57,828 bases of DNA from Anaerolineae bacterium (GCA_023382675.1 JAHDWN010000032.1:12358-70185), one strand, 5' to 3'; shown: positions 1 through 8,523, counted from the first letter of the stretch. Numbers and translations are program-made. Notes: a model not told the origin generated them from the letters alone.

Positions 1-276
1 GGCAGCCAGGCGCTCAGCCGCAGCCTGTTCAGCAGCCTGTCGCCCGCGGCCAAGAGCGGCGAGTTCTTCGGCTTCTACGGTGTGATGGAGAAGTTCTCGG
101 CCATCATCGGCCCGCTGATCTTCGCCTTCGCCGCGACAGTCTTCGGCCAGAGCCGCCCGGCCATCGTCAGCCTGATCCTTTTCTTCATCGTCGGCGGCTG
201 GCTGCTGTCGCGCGTAAACATCGCCGAGGGGCAGCGCGTCGCTCGTGAGGAAGACGCGGCGCTGGCGGCGAGGTAA
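1..276 (+). CDS. MFS transporter, UMF1/Atg22-like, C-terminal part
   Basis: Only the last 91 codons are in the window; the frame is open from base 1 and stops at TAA 274-276. The visible part holds an amphipathic loop (QALSRSLFSSLSP, then GEFFGFY) followed by two hydrophobic segments (residues about 28-47 and 51-66 of the fragment) and a short charged tail. Q-A-LSRS followed by EFFG(F/L)Y is a recognised signature of the UMF1 branch of the major facilitator superfamily, related to fungal Atg22 vacuolar effluxers. It would sit in the cytoplasmic membrane. The substrate cannot be told from this fragment. Confidence 0.75.
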   Translation, partial: GSQALSRSLFSSLSPAAKSGEFFGFYGVMEKFSAIIGPLIFAFAATVFGQSRPAIVSLILFFIVGGWLLSRVNIAEGQRVAREEDAALAAR

Positions 277-280
277 GGGC

Positions 281-425
281 AGTCGGCTGTTGGCGGTTGG
301 GAATGGGGCGGCGCGAGGCGATTGTGGGAGGGGTTTGGCGTCGCCAAACCCCTACAGGTGATTTCGTGTGCCTACGGTCGTTCCTGGACATACTGCGGTT
401 GCCGCGCGTGTCAGCAAATGATCAA
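281..425. repeat. Intergenic region with GTAG-footed palindrome
   Basis: The arms GGGGTTTGGCG (330-340) and CGCCAAACCCC (342-352) form a perfect inverted repeat with a one-base centre. It is followed by CTAC, which reads GTAG at the 5' foot on the minus strand, the hallmark tetranucleotide of REP elements. Related copies lie at 7466-7494 and 24277-24295. Upstream, 285-306 is a TTGG-rich run with roughly 7-bp spacing. No gene is seen here. Confidence 0.6.
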
Positions 426-1001
426 TTACCCCGCCTCACCGGCGACGCGGATGTCGCTGACCGTGCCGGAGACGGTCAGATCCGGCGCGGCGATGCCCTC
501 GTCGATCTGCGCGCCCGCTTCAAAACCGAACTCGGCGGCGAACGTCTCGCCGGTGGCGCTGAAGGTGATGCCGCCGCTGGTGCTCAGGTAGGGCGCAGCG
601 CTGGCATCCGCCATGGACGCGAAGGCGGGAGCGGTATCCGGATCGCCGAGATCGACACGGCCGGGTTGCAGGAGTTCGAGCGGCAGGTCGAAGACGAGCA
701 CCTTGCCGCCTGTCAGCCCCAACGTCAGCGTCAGGTTACCATCGAGGGCGAAGGCGCTGACCGTCTCGACGGTGAACGTCCCTGCCTGCGCGCCGCTCAG
801 CATCACCGAGCCGAACGATGCGCCGCTCGGTGACGACGAGATGCCGGAAATCGAGCCTTGCATCCGTGGCGACGTTGCGGTGGCGCTCATCGTGAAAGGT
901 GTGGCTGTTGCCGCCGCGCCGCCGCCTATGCCCGCATCCCCGCCACAAGCGGCCAGTACAGCGCTGGCGGTCAGCAGCAAGATCAACATCCATCTTCGCA
1001 T
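426..1001 (-). CDS. Putative secreted lipoprotein, unknown function
   Basis: A 191-residue protein. The start is the ATG at 1001, which has AAGGA about 6 bases upstream and begins a classic lipoprotein signal: MRRW, a hydrophobic stretch, then the lipobox LAAC. The Cys should be lipidated and the protein anchored outside the membrane. The mature part is Gly/Ala/Ser/Thr-rich, with no further membrane segment and a predicted beta-rich pattern of alternating hydrophobic residues. The open frame extends further upstream, but that extension has no signal peptide and is not favoured. I do not recognise a domain. It stands alone between convergent or unrelated neighbours. Confidence 0.7.
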   Translation of the reverse strand: MRRWMLILLLTASAVLAACGGDAGIGGGAAATATPFTMSATATSPRMQGSISGISSSPSGASFGSVMLSGAQAGTFTVETVSAFALDGNLTLTLGLTGGKVLVFDLPLELLQPGRVDLGDPDTAPAFASMADASAAPYLSTSGGITFSATGETFAAEFGFEAGAQIDEGIAAPDLTVSGTVSDIRVAGEAG

Positions 1002-1115
1002 GGTGTTTCCTTTTCGTGATTGATGCAGCCGCACAACACTGCCAAACGCCCGGGCGCCTGTCAACGGCCAAAATCGCCTAGCGCAATCCAGGGGCTGATA
1101 GCTTGAACGCGCTTT

Positions 1116-1185
1116 CATCCCCACCCCTGAACCTTACCGGTTCTTCCCCTCCCCATCGCGATGGGGAGGGGGTAAAGGGGAGAGG
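1116..1185. repeat. Palindromic repeat type D, copy 1
   Basis: CCCCACCCCTGAACC is followed by GGTTC, making a small hairpin, and then a perfect 26-bp palindrome at 1146-1171 with half-site CCCCTCCCCATCG. Other copies lie at 26233-26302, 30167-30238 and, reversed, 31911-31985. It lies between the lipoprotein gene and the TspO-like gene and carries no reading frame. Confidence 0.7.
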
Positions 1186-1216
1186 ATACAACTGTTCACA
1201 TTGCGCTGAGATTGAA

Positions 1217-2005
1217 TTAGCGCCGCAGCTCGCGCGCCGAGGCCTGCCCCCAGCCAAACACGCTGACGATCACGACGGCGAGCGCCGCCAGCGCAGCGAC
1301 ACCGCCCGCCGTCCAGGCGACCGGCGTGATGTTCGGATAGCGCGCGATGATGCCAACAAACGCCCAGACGATCACTGCCACGTAGACGATGTCGCGGTTG
1401 AAGATAGCGACCGAGCCGGTGATCGCGCCTGCTACGACCAGCATGATCGCGCCCCAGGTGGCCTCGGCGATACCGAACAGGTCGCGCTGCCCGGCAGCAT
1501 AGAGCACATAGCTCGTGTTGGCGACCGTCGCCACCGCTGCCCAGGCGAAGTAGATGCTAAACGGCGCGAAGATCAGGATGCGATCCGCCGTCGATGGGGT
1601 TGCATCCACCCGGCGCAGGCGCACGTAGATGATGCCCAGCGTCAGCAGCAACCAGACAATCGGGATCATGCTCGGCGCGAATTGCTCGTACTGGAACAGC
1701 AGCAGCCAGCCGATGTTGCCCAGACAGCTCAGGAAGAACCACGGGCCGACCGCGCGCACGAACGGGTTGGTGCGCTGTGAGGGCAGCGCCTGATAGACAG
1801 CGAAGCCGATCCAGCTAAGAAAGATCAGCCCCCAGATGCTGAAGGTGATGTTCGCCGGGAAGAAGTAGATCGGCAGGCGGTTGGCGATGTCGGCGTTGGT
1901 CGCCGTGCCGATGGGGATGATCTGCGACAGCGAGTTGTAGATGATCGTGCCGATGGCGGCGACGATGTTGAGAACGATCAATAAAAGACTATTTTTCCGC
2001 AGCAT
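1217..2005 (-). CDS. TspO/MBR-like integral membrane protein
   Basis: A 262-residue membrane protein with about seven hydrophobic helices. The motif PANITFSIWGLIF (about residues 50-62) corresponds to the PxxxFxxWxxxY core of the TspO/MBR (tryptophan-rich sensory) family. The protein is longer than the usual 160 residues, as in the long bacterial branch that is predicted to add C-terminal helices. Family members bind tetrapyrroles or related ligands in the membrane. The start at 2005 is chosen because AAGGAG sits 7 bases upstream; an in-frame ATG at 2023 lacks this. It is apparently monocistronic. Confidence 0.72.
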   Translation of the reverse strand: MLRKNSLLLIVLNIVAAIGTIIYNSLSQIIPIGTATNADIANRLPIYFFPANITFSIWGLIFLSWIGFAVYQALPSQRTNPFVRAVGPWFFLSCLGNIGWLLLFQYEQFAPSMIPIVWLLLTLGIIYVRLRRVDATPSTADRILIFAPFSIYFAWAAVATVANTSYVLYAAGQRDLFGIAEATWGAIMLVVAGAITGSVAIFNRDIVYVAVIVWAFVGIIARYPNITPVAWTAGGVAALAALAVVIVSVFGWGQASARELRR

Positions 2006-2023
2006 GGCCTGTCTCCTTGTCAA

Positions 2024-2475
2024 ATGTGTGTAAGCCGACGCCTTTCATATCAGGCCAAGTCAAATAAATGATGAGTGACGGGTTATGAATTCTTGAGCGT
2101 TGCGCTAATTGTGACTTCTCCGACATGTCTCAACAAGATGAAAATGCATGGCGAATAAGGACAGAGATGCATCGTTTGTAGTAAGTTCGTTTTGCGCCGC
2201 CGTTGGCTAAAGCTGCGCGGGGGCAGCGATGCTGCCTACGGTCGACAGAGCCGACCCCCTGAGCACGGCCAGGACCAATCAAGCCCACTGAAGGGGCTAG
2301 AAAAGGCCAGGAGTGATTACAAAGCGCCTTTAGTGCGCTTGATGACCATTTAGCCGGGCGATTCAACGTCCGGCGGGCGCGAGCGCACTTCATGCCCATT
2401 TGAGCGTTCTTTTCCATCAGCCCTTTCCTGTCATAAAGCTGGCATCGTCCTGGGGATGCCATGGCATGACATGCG
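2024..2475. repeat. Intergenic region with family A long-form element
   Basis: About 450 bp without a gene. 2201-2298 is a long-form family A element with hairpin GGCAGC/GCTGCC (2222-2236), hairpin GGTCG/CGACC (2240-2256) and terminal hairpin AGCCC/GGGCT inside 2277-2298. An opposing copy follows on the minus strand: AGCGC/GCGCT hairpin at 2323-2343 and GCCGGGCG/CGTCCGGC at 2353-2374. This inverted-pair layout recurs at six other loci in the window. 2024-2200 shows no clear signal. Confidence 0.65.
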
Positions 2476-3429
2476 TTAGCCCGGCTCGCCCAGGCGCTCC
2501 AGCCAGGCGATGACATCGGCGTTGAACTGCTCCGGCGCTTCTTCCATCGCCAAGTGCCCGACGTTGTCGTAGATGATCAGCTCGTCGTTGGGCAGCGCTT
2601 CGGCAAGCTGTTCGCCGCTTGCCAGCCGCACCCAGGTGTCGTCGCGCCCCCAGATCAACAGCGCGGGCATGTCGAGTTCGCCCAGGCGATCTTTGGCGAA
2701 GTTGTTGCGCCCGGAGTCACGGATGAGCGCGGCAAACGCCTGGTCGTAGTTCGGCGTTTGCAGCACTTTGGTGTAGCCCGCGCGCACAGCCTCGGTCGCC
2801 AGCGCCGGATCATGATAGGCCGAGGCGAGGGTATCGCCGTAGCGTTCCGGCGTCAGCAAGACCCGCGCGCCGATCTGAATCCAGCGCGTGAAGGGCGCGA
2901 AGCCCGCCAGCGTGCCGACGAACGGCGGTGCGCCGCCGCCGAGCGCCGCATCGACGAACACCAGCCCATCGACGCGCTCCGGATACTTGAGCGCGACATG
3001 GGCGATGATGCCGCCGCCCGCGCTGTGACCGACGAGCACGGCGTGATCGATGCCGCGCGCATCCATGAAGGCGGCCAGGAAATCGGCCTGGCTCGGCGCG
3101 GACACGTCGAAATCGAGTGTCTTCTCGGTCAGGCCGAAGCCGGGGCGGTCTAGGGCGATGGTGTGGTAGCCGGCTTCCGCCAGGGCGTTCAGGTTGTCGC
3201 GCCAGCTAAAGGTCGAGCCGCCCAGCCCATGCACGAGCAGCACCGCCTGCCCGTCCTCCGGTCCGCGTTCGATGTAGTATGTGTCCAATCCTTCGACCTC
3301 GACGAACTGGCCGCCATCGCTCGCCAGCGTGCGCGGATCGACGCCGGTCTCCGGCAGGGGGATCAGAAACGGCAGGATGAAGAGGATGAAGAAGAGCAGC
3401 AGGAAGATGCGCAGAAGCCAGCGTCTCAT
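2476..3429 (-). CDS. Alpha/beta hydrolase, membrane-anchored
   Basis: A 317-residue protein starting at 3429 (AGGGA about 9 bases upstream). It opens with a strong hydrophobic segment (MRRWLLRIFLLLFFILFIL), so it is probably tethered to the membrane with its catalytic domain outside. The alpha/beta hydrolase fold is clear: oxyanion motif HGLGG, nucleophile elbow GHSAGG, acid in WGRDD and catalytic His in NVGHLAME near the C-terminus. Spacing fits an esterase, lipase or epoxide-hydrolase-like enzyme of about 280 residues. The substrate cannot be assigned. It is not co-transcribed with a recognisable pathway. Confidence 0.8.
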   Translation of the reverse strand: MRRWLLRIFLLLFFILFILPFLIPLPETGVDPRTLASDGGQFVEVEGLDTYYIERGPEDGQAVLLVHGLGGSTFSWRDNLNALAEAGYHTIALDRPGFGLTEKTLDFDVSAPSQADFLAAFMDARGIDHAVLVGHSAGGGIIAHVALKYPERVDGLVFVDAALGGGAPPFVGTLAGFAPFTRWIQIGARVLLTPERYGDTLASAYHDPALATEAVRAGYTKVLQTPNYDQAFAALIRDSGRNNFAKDRLGELDMPALLIWGRDDTWVRLASGEQLAEALPNDELIIYDNVGHLAMEEAPEQFNADVIAWLERLGEPG

Positions 3430-3797
3430 GGATGGGTGTCCCTCACTCGTGCTTCGGTGATGGCGTGATAGATATCGCCTATGAGTCTGCCGGATCGGAC
3501 ATCCGGACGCAAGCGGTTCGCGCGCAACCGAGGCATTCGGTTTCTGTGGAACGCCCGCCCATGAAATGGGGCGGGCTAGGGAAGCGTCCCCTGCGGGGAC
3601 TGTGCCAGCAATCATGATGCCTTTGAGCCTCCGCAGGGGGCGCACGTTCAGACGGGGAATTACATTCCCGGGCGGCGAATGACGCATTTGCCCCCAATTT
3701 CCGAATGCGCCCGCTTTCCGCGCGCTGCGGGATCTATCCCGCCCGACAGTCTCACTTCGATTCCGATGCCATTCTGTCTTCTCGGCGCCGCTGTTAT
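3430..3797. repeat. Intergenic region with degenerate family B hairpins
   Basis: GCCCGCC/GGCGGGC flanks a loop at 3553-3576. It is followed by GTCCCC/GGGGAC (3584-3600) and the phrase GCCAGCAATCATGATGC. Order and spacing resemble the family B hairpins around 34056-34185 and 48109-48290, with different stem bases. The rest, up to the photolyase stop codon, shows no gene. Confidence 0.5.
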
Positions 3798-5213
3798 TCA
3801 ATCCGACCGCACGCGCTGGAACGCCGCCAGCGTCCGCGCGCGCGCCATGGCGTGATCGACGATCGGCGGCGGGTAGTGACGCGGCGGCGCGTCCATCTCC
3901 CAGGGCGCGTGGATGTGCGCATCGGGTACGTCGCGCAGTTCTGGCACGAAATGGCGGATGTACGCGCCGTCCGGGTCGAACTTGCGCGACTGGCTGACGG
4001 GGTTGAAGATGCGGAAATACGGCTGCGCATCCGTGCCTGTGCCCGCCGCCCATTGCCAGCCGCCGTTGTTGGCCGCCGGGTCGCCGTCGATCAGTTGCTG
4101 CATGAAGTGCCGTTCGCCCGCGCGCCAGTCGATCAGCAGGTCTTTGGTCAGGAAGCTGGCGACGATCATGCGCGCGCGGTTGTGCATCCAGCCGGTCTGC
4201 GCGAGCTGGCGCATGGCCGCATCGACCACGGGATAGCCGGTCTGCCCCTCACGCCAGGCGGCCAGTTCGTCCGGCTCATCCCGCCATTCGAGCGCGTCGT
4301 AGGCCTGGCGGAAACTGCCGCGCGCGACGTGCGGAAAATGATGCAGGATGTGCGCGTAAAACTCGCGCCAGCACAGCTCGCTGATCCAGGTATCGACCGA
4401 GTCGCGGCCGGCTTTGCTCTGCGCCTGAGCATGCGCAGCGCGCGCCGCGTGATAGACCTGGCGCGGCGAGATCATGCCCAGGCGCAGGTAGGGCGACAGC
4501 GCCGACGTGCCTTGCGCCGCGTTTGCCCACGGATCGGCGTAGAGCCGGCCGCGTGCGCCGCCATAGGCATAGATGGCGCGCTCGGTGAAGCGTTCGAGCC
4601 GCCGCAGCGCCGCCGTCTCGCCCGCTGGCGGCGGCGTCACCTGGGTGGACAGGCCGAGGTCGGTCAGTGTCGGGATCGGCAGGCCGTCGATGTCTGCCAG
4701 ATCGTGGAAGCGCCCGCCCATGCCCGTGTCGATGTCCGGCTTGGGCAGCGCCAGCCACGCGCGCTTGAACGGCGTGAAAACGGTGTAGGGCGCGCCCGCC
4801 TGCGTCATGACCGCGCCGGGCGGGTGCAGCAGCAGGTCGTCGTAAGCGTGGGTGATGCCTGCCAGTGCGGTCTCGACCGCGGTGTCGCGGGCGCGGGCAT
4901 AGGGCGAATAATCGCAGTTGAAGTGGAGGGCTGCCGCGCCTGTCTCTCCCCTCAGGCGCGGCAGCACCTCACGCGGATCGCCTCGCAGCACAAGCAGACG
5001 TGACCCACGCCCCTTCAGGTCGGCGTCAAGCTGGTGCAGGCCATCCAGCAGAAACTGCATTCGGGCCGGGCTGTTCCGCTCGCTGCGGATGATGTTCTCG
5101 TCCAGGATGAACACGGGGATGACCGGCGCGCCGCTCGCAAGTGCGGCAGCGAGCGCCGTATTATCGCGCAGGCGCAGGTCACGCCGGAACCAGTGGATGA
5201 CGGGCGCGCTCAC
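3798..5213 (-). CDS. phrB: Deoxyribodipyrimidine photolyase, class I
   Basis: A 471-residue cryptochrome/photolyase-family protein that uses blue light and reduced FAD to split cyclobutane pyrimidine dimers. The N-terminal Rossmann-type antenna domain starts IHWFRRDLRLRDN. The C-terminal FAD domain carries TGWMHNRARM, FLTKDLL and the DPAANNGGWQW segment with WA.GTGTDAQPYFRIFNP, all diagnostic of class I CPD photolyases. It starts with GTG at 5213. That codon overlaps the stop of the upstream carotenoid gene as GTGA, so the two are translationally coupled. Pairing a carotenoid enzyme with photolyase suggests a light-protection operon, probably controlled at 6800-6836. Confidence 0.93.
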   Translation of the reverse strand: MSAPVIHWFRRDLRLRDNTALAAALASGAPVIPVFILDENIIRSERNSPARMQFLLDGLHQLDADLKGRGSRLLVLRGDPREVLPRLRGETGAAALHFNCDYSPYARARDTAVETALAGITHAYDDLLLHPPGAVMTQAGAPYTVFTPFKRAWLALPKPDIDTGMGGRFHDLADIDGLPIPTLTDLGLSTQVTPPPAGETAALRRLERFTERAIYAYGGARGRLYADPWANAAQGTSALSPYLRLGMISPRQVYHAARAAHAQAQSKAGRDSVDTWISELCWREFYAHILHHFPHVARGSFRQAYDALEWRDEPDELAAWREGQTGYPVVDAAMRQLAQTGWMHNRARMIVASFLTKDLLIDWRAGERHFMQQLIDGDPAANNGGWQWAAGTGTDAQPYFRIFNPVSQSRKFDPDGAYIRHFVPELRDVPDAHIHAPWEMDAPPRHYPPPIVDHAMARARTLAAFQRVRSD

Positions 5214-6787
5214 GCCAGTATCTCCTCGGCTTCGTCGGTTTGGATGGGGGTAGGCTCTGGCGGATACGCGCGCCCTAGCCCTCTGTGCGTCTGTGGTTCA
5301 GACTTTCCGACGCGCGCCAGCACGTCGTCGGCGACGCGCATCGCGCCGAGAGTTACACCCGCCGTCGATTGGCCGGGGAAGATCGAGTCGCCGACCAGCC
5401 GCACATTCGCCAGGCCGGTGCCCGGCGAGCGCGCCCGCCAGAGCGACTCCGCCGGAAAGCCGCCGACCATGCCCAGGTGGCGCCCGGTGTAGTAGTTGTA
5501 AGTCACCGGCGTGCCCGGTAGCGTCAGTGTGACAGATGCGCGGAAACCGGGGATAGCGCGCTCGACCTGCGCCAGCATCCTCTGGGTGTAGTCGGCCTTG
5601 CGCTCGGCGTAGGCTTGCTCGCTCTGCGCCAGCGCCGCCCACCACGGATCGACGGCGGTGTGCGTCGTGATCGTCACGGCGCGCTGTCCGCTCGGCGCGC
5701 GTGACGTATCCCAACGCGGCGACAGCGACAGGCAGACACTGCGCGTCTCGCCGAGCGCGCCGTCATACGATTCGATCACCTGATGATGATCGGGCAGGTC
5801 GGCAGGCAGTTGATCGGCACGCACGCCGAGGTGGAGCACGAACGCGCCCCAGCCATGCCTGCGCCCGGCGATCTCACGGCGCAGCGCGCGCGGGCTACTT
5901 GCGCCGAGCAGCGCGTCGAGCGACCACGGCGTCAGGTTGCCGATGACGAAATCCGCCGGGAACGTCTCACGTTTGCGCATCCGCTCAGCCGTGACGGCGA
6001 CGGCGCGCCCGCCCTCGGTGACGATCTCGACGGCACGCTGCTTGTAGAGCACGCGTCCGCTGTAAGCCTCAACCGCCTGCGCCAGCGTCTCGGCCAGGCC
6101 GCCGATGCCGCCCTCGACGTGATAGACGCCCTGGCGCGCCAGATCGAGCGCGGTCGCGCTGTAGATGGCGTTCGCGCCGTGGCTGGTCGTCTGCGCGGCG
6201 ATCAGGAGTTGAGCGTCGATGAAGCGCACGAATGCCGGATCATCCGCTAGCCCACGCCGGCGCAGCCAGTCGTGCGCGGTCATGATCGTGAAGGGCAGCA
6301 GGCGCAGATCGGCGGGGAAGTTGCGCAGGGCGGTCGCCGCCAGCCGGGATAACTCGCGCAGGTCGGCGGGCGGCCAGGGCAAGCCCTGATCGCTCATGCG
6401 CCAGCCCAAATCAGCCAGGGTCGATTGCTCGTCCCAGAAGCCAGCGCTGGCGGGGAAGTGAGCGATTACGTCGGCGTTGTCGCGCGTGAGGGCGATCTGG
6501 CGATCCGGCAGGTGGACGATCCAGGCGGGATCATGCGGGCGCACCGGCCAGGTCAGGCCGAGTCGCTCGGCCAGGCGCGCGTGTGGCCCGCCCGGCTGCA
6601 TCCCCCCGGCGACAGTCGCCCCGGCGTCGAAGCGGTAGCCCTTATGGAAGAAGGTACCGGCGCTGCCGCCGGGATACGTCTGCGTTTCGAGCACGGTCAC
6701 ATCGTGCCCGGCCTGCGCCAGCAGTGCCGCCGTCGTCAGGCCGCCGATGCCCGCGCCGATCACCACAATTCTAGTCTGCGTCGTCAT
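5210..6787 (-). CDS. CrtI/CrtD-type carotenoid desaturase-like oxidoreductase
   Basis: A 525-residue FAD-dependent amine-oxidase-fold protein. The N-terminal dinucleotide motif VIGAGIGGLTTAALLAQ ends in VLET, and FAD closure is seen near the C-terminus (VRLVGDSIFPGQSTAGVTLG). These belong to the phytoene desaturase / carotenoid isomerase / C-3',4'-desaturase (CrtD) family. The last 25 residues are a non-conserved extension. The exact reaction (desaturation or isomerisation) is undecided; CrtD-like seems most likely. No ribosome-binding site precedes the ATG at 6787, so the message may be leaderless. First gene of the two-gene unit with photolyase. Confidence 0.8.
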   Translation of the reverse strand: MTTQTRIVVIGAGIGGLTTAALLAQAGHDVTVLETQTYPGGSAGTFFHKGYRFDAGATVAGGMQPGGPHARLAERLGLTWPVRPHDPAWIVHLPDRQIALTRDNADVIAHFPASAGFWDEQSTLADLGWRMSDQGLPWPPADLRELSRLAATALRNFPADLRLLPFTIMTAHDWLRRRGLADDPAFVRFIDAQLLIAAQTTSHGANAIYSATALDLARQGVYHVEGGIGGLAETLAQAVEAYSGRVLYKQRAVEIVTEGGRAVAVTAERMRKRETFPADFVIGNLTPWSLDALLGASSPRALRREIAGRRHGWGAFVLHLGVRADQLPADLPDHHQVIESYDGALGETRSVCLSLSPRWDTSRAPSGQRAVTITTHTAVDPWWAALAQSEQAYAERKADYTQRMLAQVERAIPGFRASVTLTLPGTPVTYNYYTGRHLGMVGGFPAESLWRARSPGTGLANVRLVGDSIFPGQSTAGVTLGAMRVADDVLARVGKSEPQTHRGLGRAYPPEPTPIQTDEAEEILA

Positions 6788-6799
6788 GTGTTCGCGAAA

Positions 6800-6836
6800 T
6801 TCAATACAATGTGAACGACGCCCTTATTGTATTGAA
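6800..6836 (-). promoter_or_regulatory. Perfect 10-bp inverted repeat, candidate light-regulated operator
   Basis: TTCAATACAA at 6800-6809 and TTGTATTGAA at 6827-6836 are exact inverted repeats separated by 17 bp, 13 bp upstream of the carotenoid-desaturase start. The repeats are AT-rich in otherwise GC-rich DNA and include -10-like TACAAT. The position fits an operator overlapping the promoter of the carotenoid-photolyase operon. In other bacteria such operons are controlled by MerR-type, B12-dependent CarH/LitR photoreceptors; assigning one here is inference, and no such gene lies in the window. Confidence 0.55.
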
Positions 6837-6902
6837 CTCTGGGCAGCGGTGTGCGAAATCTAACCAGACACTAAATTGGATACGGCAAATTCTAACGTCT
6901 GT

Positions 6903-7297
6903 TTAAGGCTCCAATTCTTTGAGCGCGAATGCGACCGCTTCCTCCAGCGATAGCCTGCGGCCCGCAGCGCAGGCGGATTGAAATTCTGCGTCGCCAAGCT
7001 GCTGGCGCACACGGGACACGGTGCGTTCAACAAACGGTACATTGACGGGCTGCTGGCGAATGTTCATGGCCTCTTGCAGCGCTGCACTACGGCATCGTGG
7101 GTCGCTGCGTCCAACTGAAAGTATGGCTTCACCGCCTGCGCCCGCTGCGCAAACAAAGCGACCGACTCCGACCATTCAGACTGTCCACTGTCGATCAAGC
7201 TCAACGGCTGCACAGGATAGACCTGCTCGCCGGATATTCGCAGCGCTGTGCGAACTCCGGCGCGTGTGTAAAGCACGCGGGTCTGCGCCTTGCTCAC
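6903..7297 (-). pseudogene. Eroded remnant of an AfsR/LuxR-type signal-transduction ATPase
   Basis: Two overlapping fragments in different frames. The upstream piece (about 7064-7297) reads RISGEQVYPVQPLSL then ESVALFAQRAQAVKPYFQL, which matches the middle of the NB-ARC-like ATPase domain. There the intact family continues to CxxLDGLPLAIELAAAR. The downstream piece (about 6903-7090) reads QQLGDAEFQSACAAGRRLSLEEAVAFAL, the standard C-terminal end of the same large family (LGEaaFaaAwaeGRaLsLEqAv). The several hundred residues normally between them are missing and the frame shifts. No start codon context is convincing. This is decaying DNA, not a gene. Confidence 0.65.
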
Positions 7298-7547
7298 CCC
7301 ATGCGCCAGGCCATATCAGCAGGCAGCCAGCGGCGGCGTGGTCACGCCGGAATCAGGCGCGCACGCAGGCGACCATTCATTCAGCGCTGGTGCTGCTCAA
7401 CATTATCATGGCAGTGTGGAAACCGGTCTAGGCCAACACCAGAATGAGAAAGGAATGACGTTTTTGTAGGAGTTTGGCGGCGCTAAACCTCTACGCAAAT
7501 CGCCTGAGATTCCTCGGAGTTGATGGTAGATGCGCAATGCACAGAAC
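7298..7547. repeat. Intergenic region with GTAG palindrome
   Basis: An imperfect palindrome at 7466-7494 has GTAG at both ends when read on either strand (GTAGG...CTAC), with core GTTTGGCG/CGCTAAAC. It belongs with the palindromes at 330-352 and 24277-24295. No coding capacity is supported in the rest of the interval. Confidence 0.5.
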
Positions 7548-7579
7548 AAGGGTGAGAATCAGCCGACTCACCCTTTTTT
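7548..7579 (+). terminator. Strong intrinsic terminator, no obvious plus-strand gene upstream
   Basis: The stem AAGGGTGAG (7548-7556) pairs with CTCACCCTT (7567-7575) and runs into six Ts (7574-7579). It is directional for the plus strand, yet no plus-strand gene precedes it for more than 7 kb except the MFS fragment. It may end a small RNA or be left over from a deleted gene. Confidence 0.7.
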
Positions 7580-7628
7580 GTTTACCAAGTACATAGTACC
7601 TTTATCATACAGTTGATTTTGTAAATTT

Positions 7629-7657
7629 TTGTCAAAGAAACGCAATGATTATTTAAT
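7629..7657 (+). promoter_or_regulatory. Sigma70-type promoter of the secreted Gly/Asn-rich protein gene
   Basis: TTGTCA (7629-7634) and TTTAAT (7652-7657) are separated by 17 bp, each one mismatch from consensus, in an AT-rich stretch upstream of the gene at 7741. The leader would be about 75 bases, ending in the ribosome-binding site AGAGGGAG at 7728-7735. Confidence 0.6.
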
Positions 7658-7740
7658 TTTTCTGTAGAATGCAGGATGACTCAATGCGCGCGTTCCCGAC
7701 GTACCGACGGGAAGGCTGCCATTTATTAGAGGGAGACTAA

Positions 7741-8523
7741 ATGATGAGCAGAGTACGCAATCGTTCGCGAGCCGCAATGCTGGCAGTCCTGGCACTGTTC
7801 GCGGCTCTGGTGCTGCTGCTGCCCGGCATGGCGCTGGCACAGGATGATCCGGCGGTTGAAGAAGAGATGGTGGTCGGCGCGGTCGAGATTGCGCCGGATG
7901 GCACGATCACGGTCAATGGCATCGTGATCGACACCTCGGACGTAACGCTGCCGTCCCCACTCAACAACGGCGACCTGGTGATCGTCACCGGCGTGTTCGT
8001 GGATGAGACGACGCTGCGCGCCACCTCGTTCGTCCTGTTTGAGGACGATGAAGACGAGGTTGAGGAAGTGGACGATGAGGAAGTCGATCCAGACACCTGT
8101 GCAGACATGGAACATCCGTTAGCGCTGCGCATTGGCGATGCCTTCGAAGTTGACCCCGCCGACGTGATGGCGCTGCACTGCGACGGCAACGGCTTCGGCA
8201 ACATCGTGCGCGCGTATCTCCTGGCAGAGGCGGGCGAAGACGGCATGACCGCTGAGGATTTCCTGGCGCTCCACCACGGCGGCATGGGCTGGGGTAACAT
8301 CGTCCGCGACAGCGAAGTTGATCCTTCCGACCTGGCGCCGGGGCAAATCCGCAATCGCAATCAGGAAGAGAACACAGGCGATACCGCCCCCGGCAATAGC
8401 GGGAATGCCCCTGGCCGCAACAACAACCCGGGTCAGGGCAACGGCAATGGTAACGCTGGCGGCAATGGCAATGGCAACGGAAATAGCAATGCTGGCGGCA
8501 ACGGACGCGGCAGAGGCAACTAG
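7741..8523 (+). CDS. Secreted acidic protein with Gly/Asn-rich tail
   Basis: A 260-residue exported protein. A signal peptide (residues 1-33, ending ALAQ) precedes a small beta-rich domain (about 40-105) resembling DUF5666-type modules. An acidic linker of about twenty mostly Asp/Glu residues follows. Two helical segments each end in a G-x-GNIVR motif (GFGNIVRAY and GWGNIVRDS). The tail is low complexity, dominated by Gly and Asn. It has its own promoter and terminator-bounded leader. The function is unknown; the composition suggests a cell-surface or matrix protein. The stop codon directly abuts that of the convergent kinase gene. Confidence 0.8.
   Translation: MMSRVRNRSRAAMLAVLALFAALVLLLPGMALAQDDPAVEEEMVVGAVEIAPDGTITVNGIVIDTSDVTLPSPLNNGDLVIVTGVFVDETTLRATSFVLFEDDEDEVEEVDDEEVDPDTCADMEHPLALRIGDAFEVDPADVMALHCDGNGFGNIVRAYLLAEAGEDGMTAEDFLALHHGGMGWGNIVRDSEVDPSDLAPGQIRNRNQEENTGDTAPGNSGNAPGRNNNPGQGNGNGNAGGNGNGNGNSNAGGNGRGRGN

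Noticed and set aside
3705..5003. 432-residue open frame on the plus strand opposite the photolyase gene
   Set aside because: It is the reverse complement of a well-recognised photolyase; composition is Arg/Ala/Val/Gly-rich with no domain. GC-rich antisense shadow.
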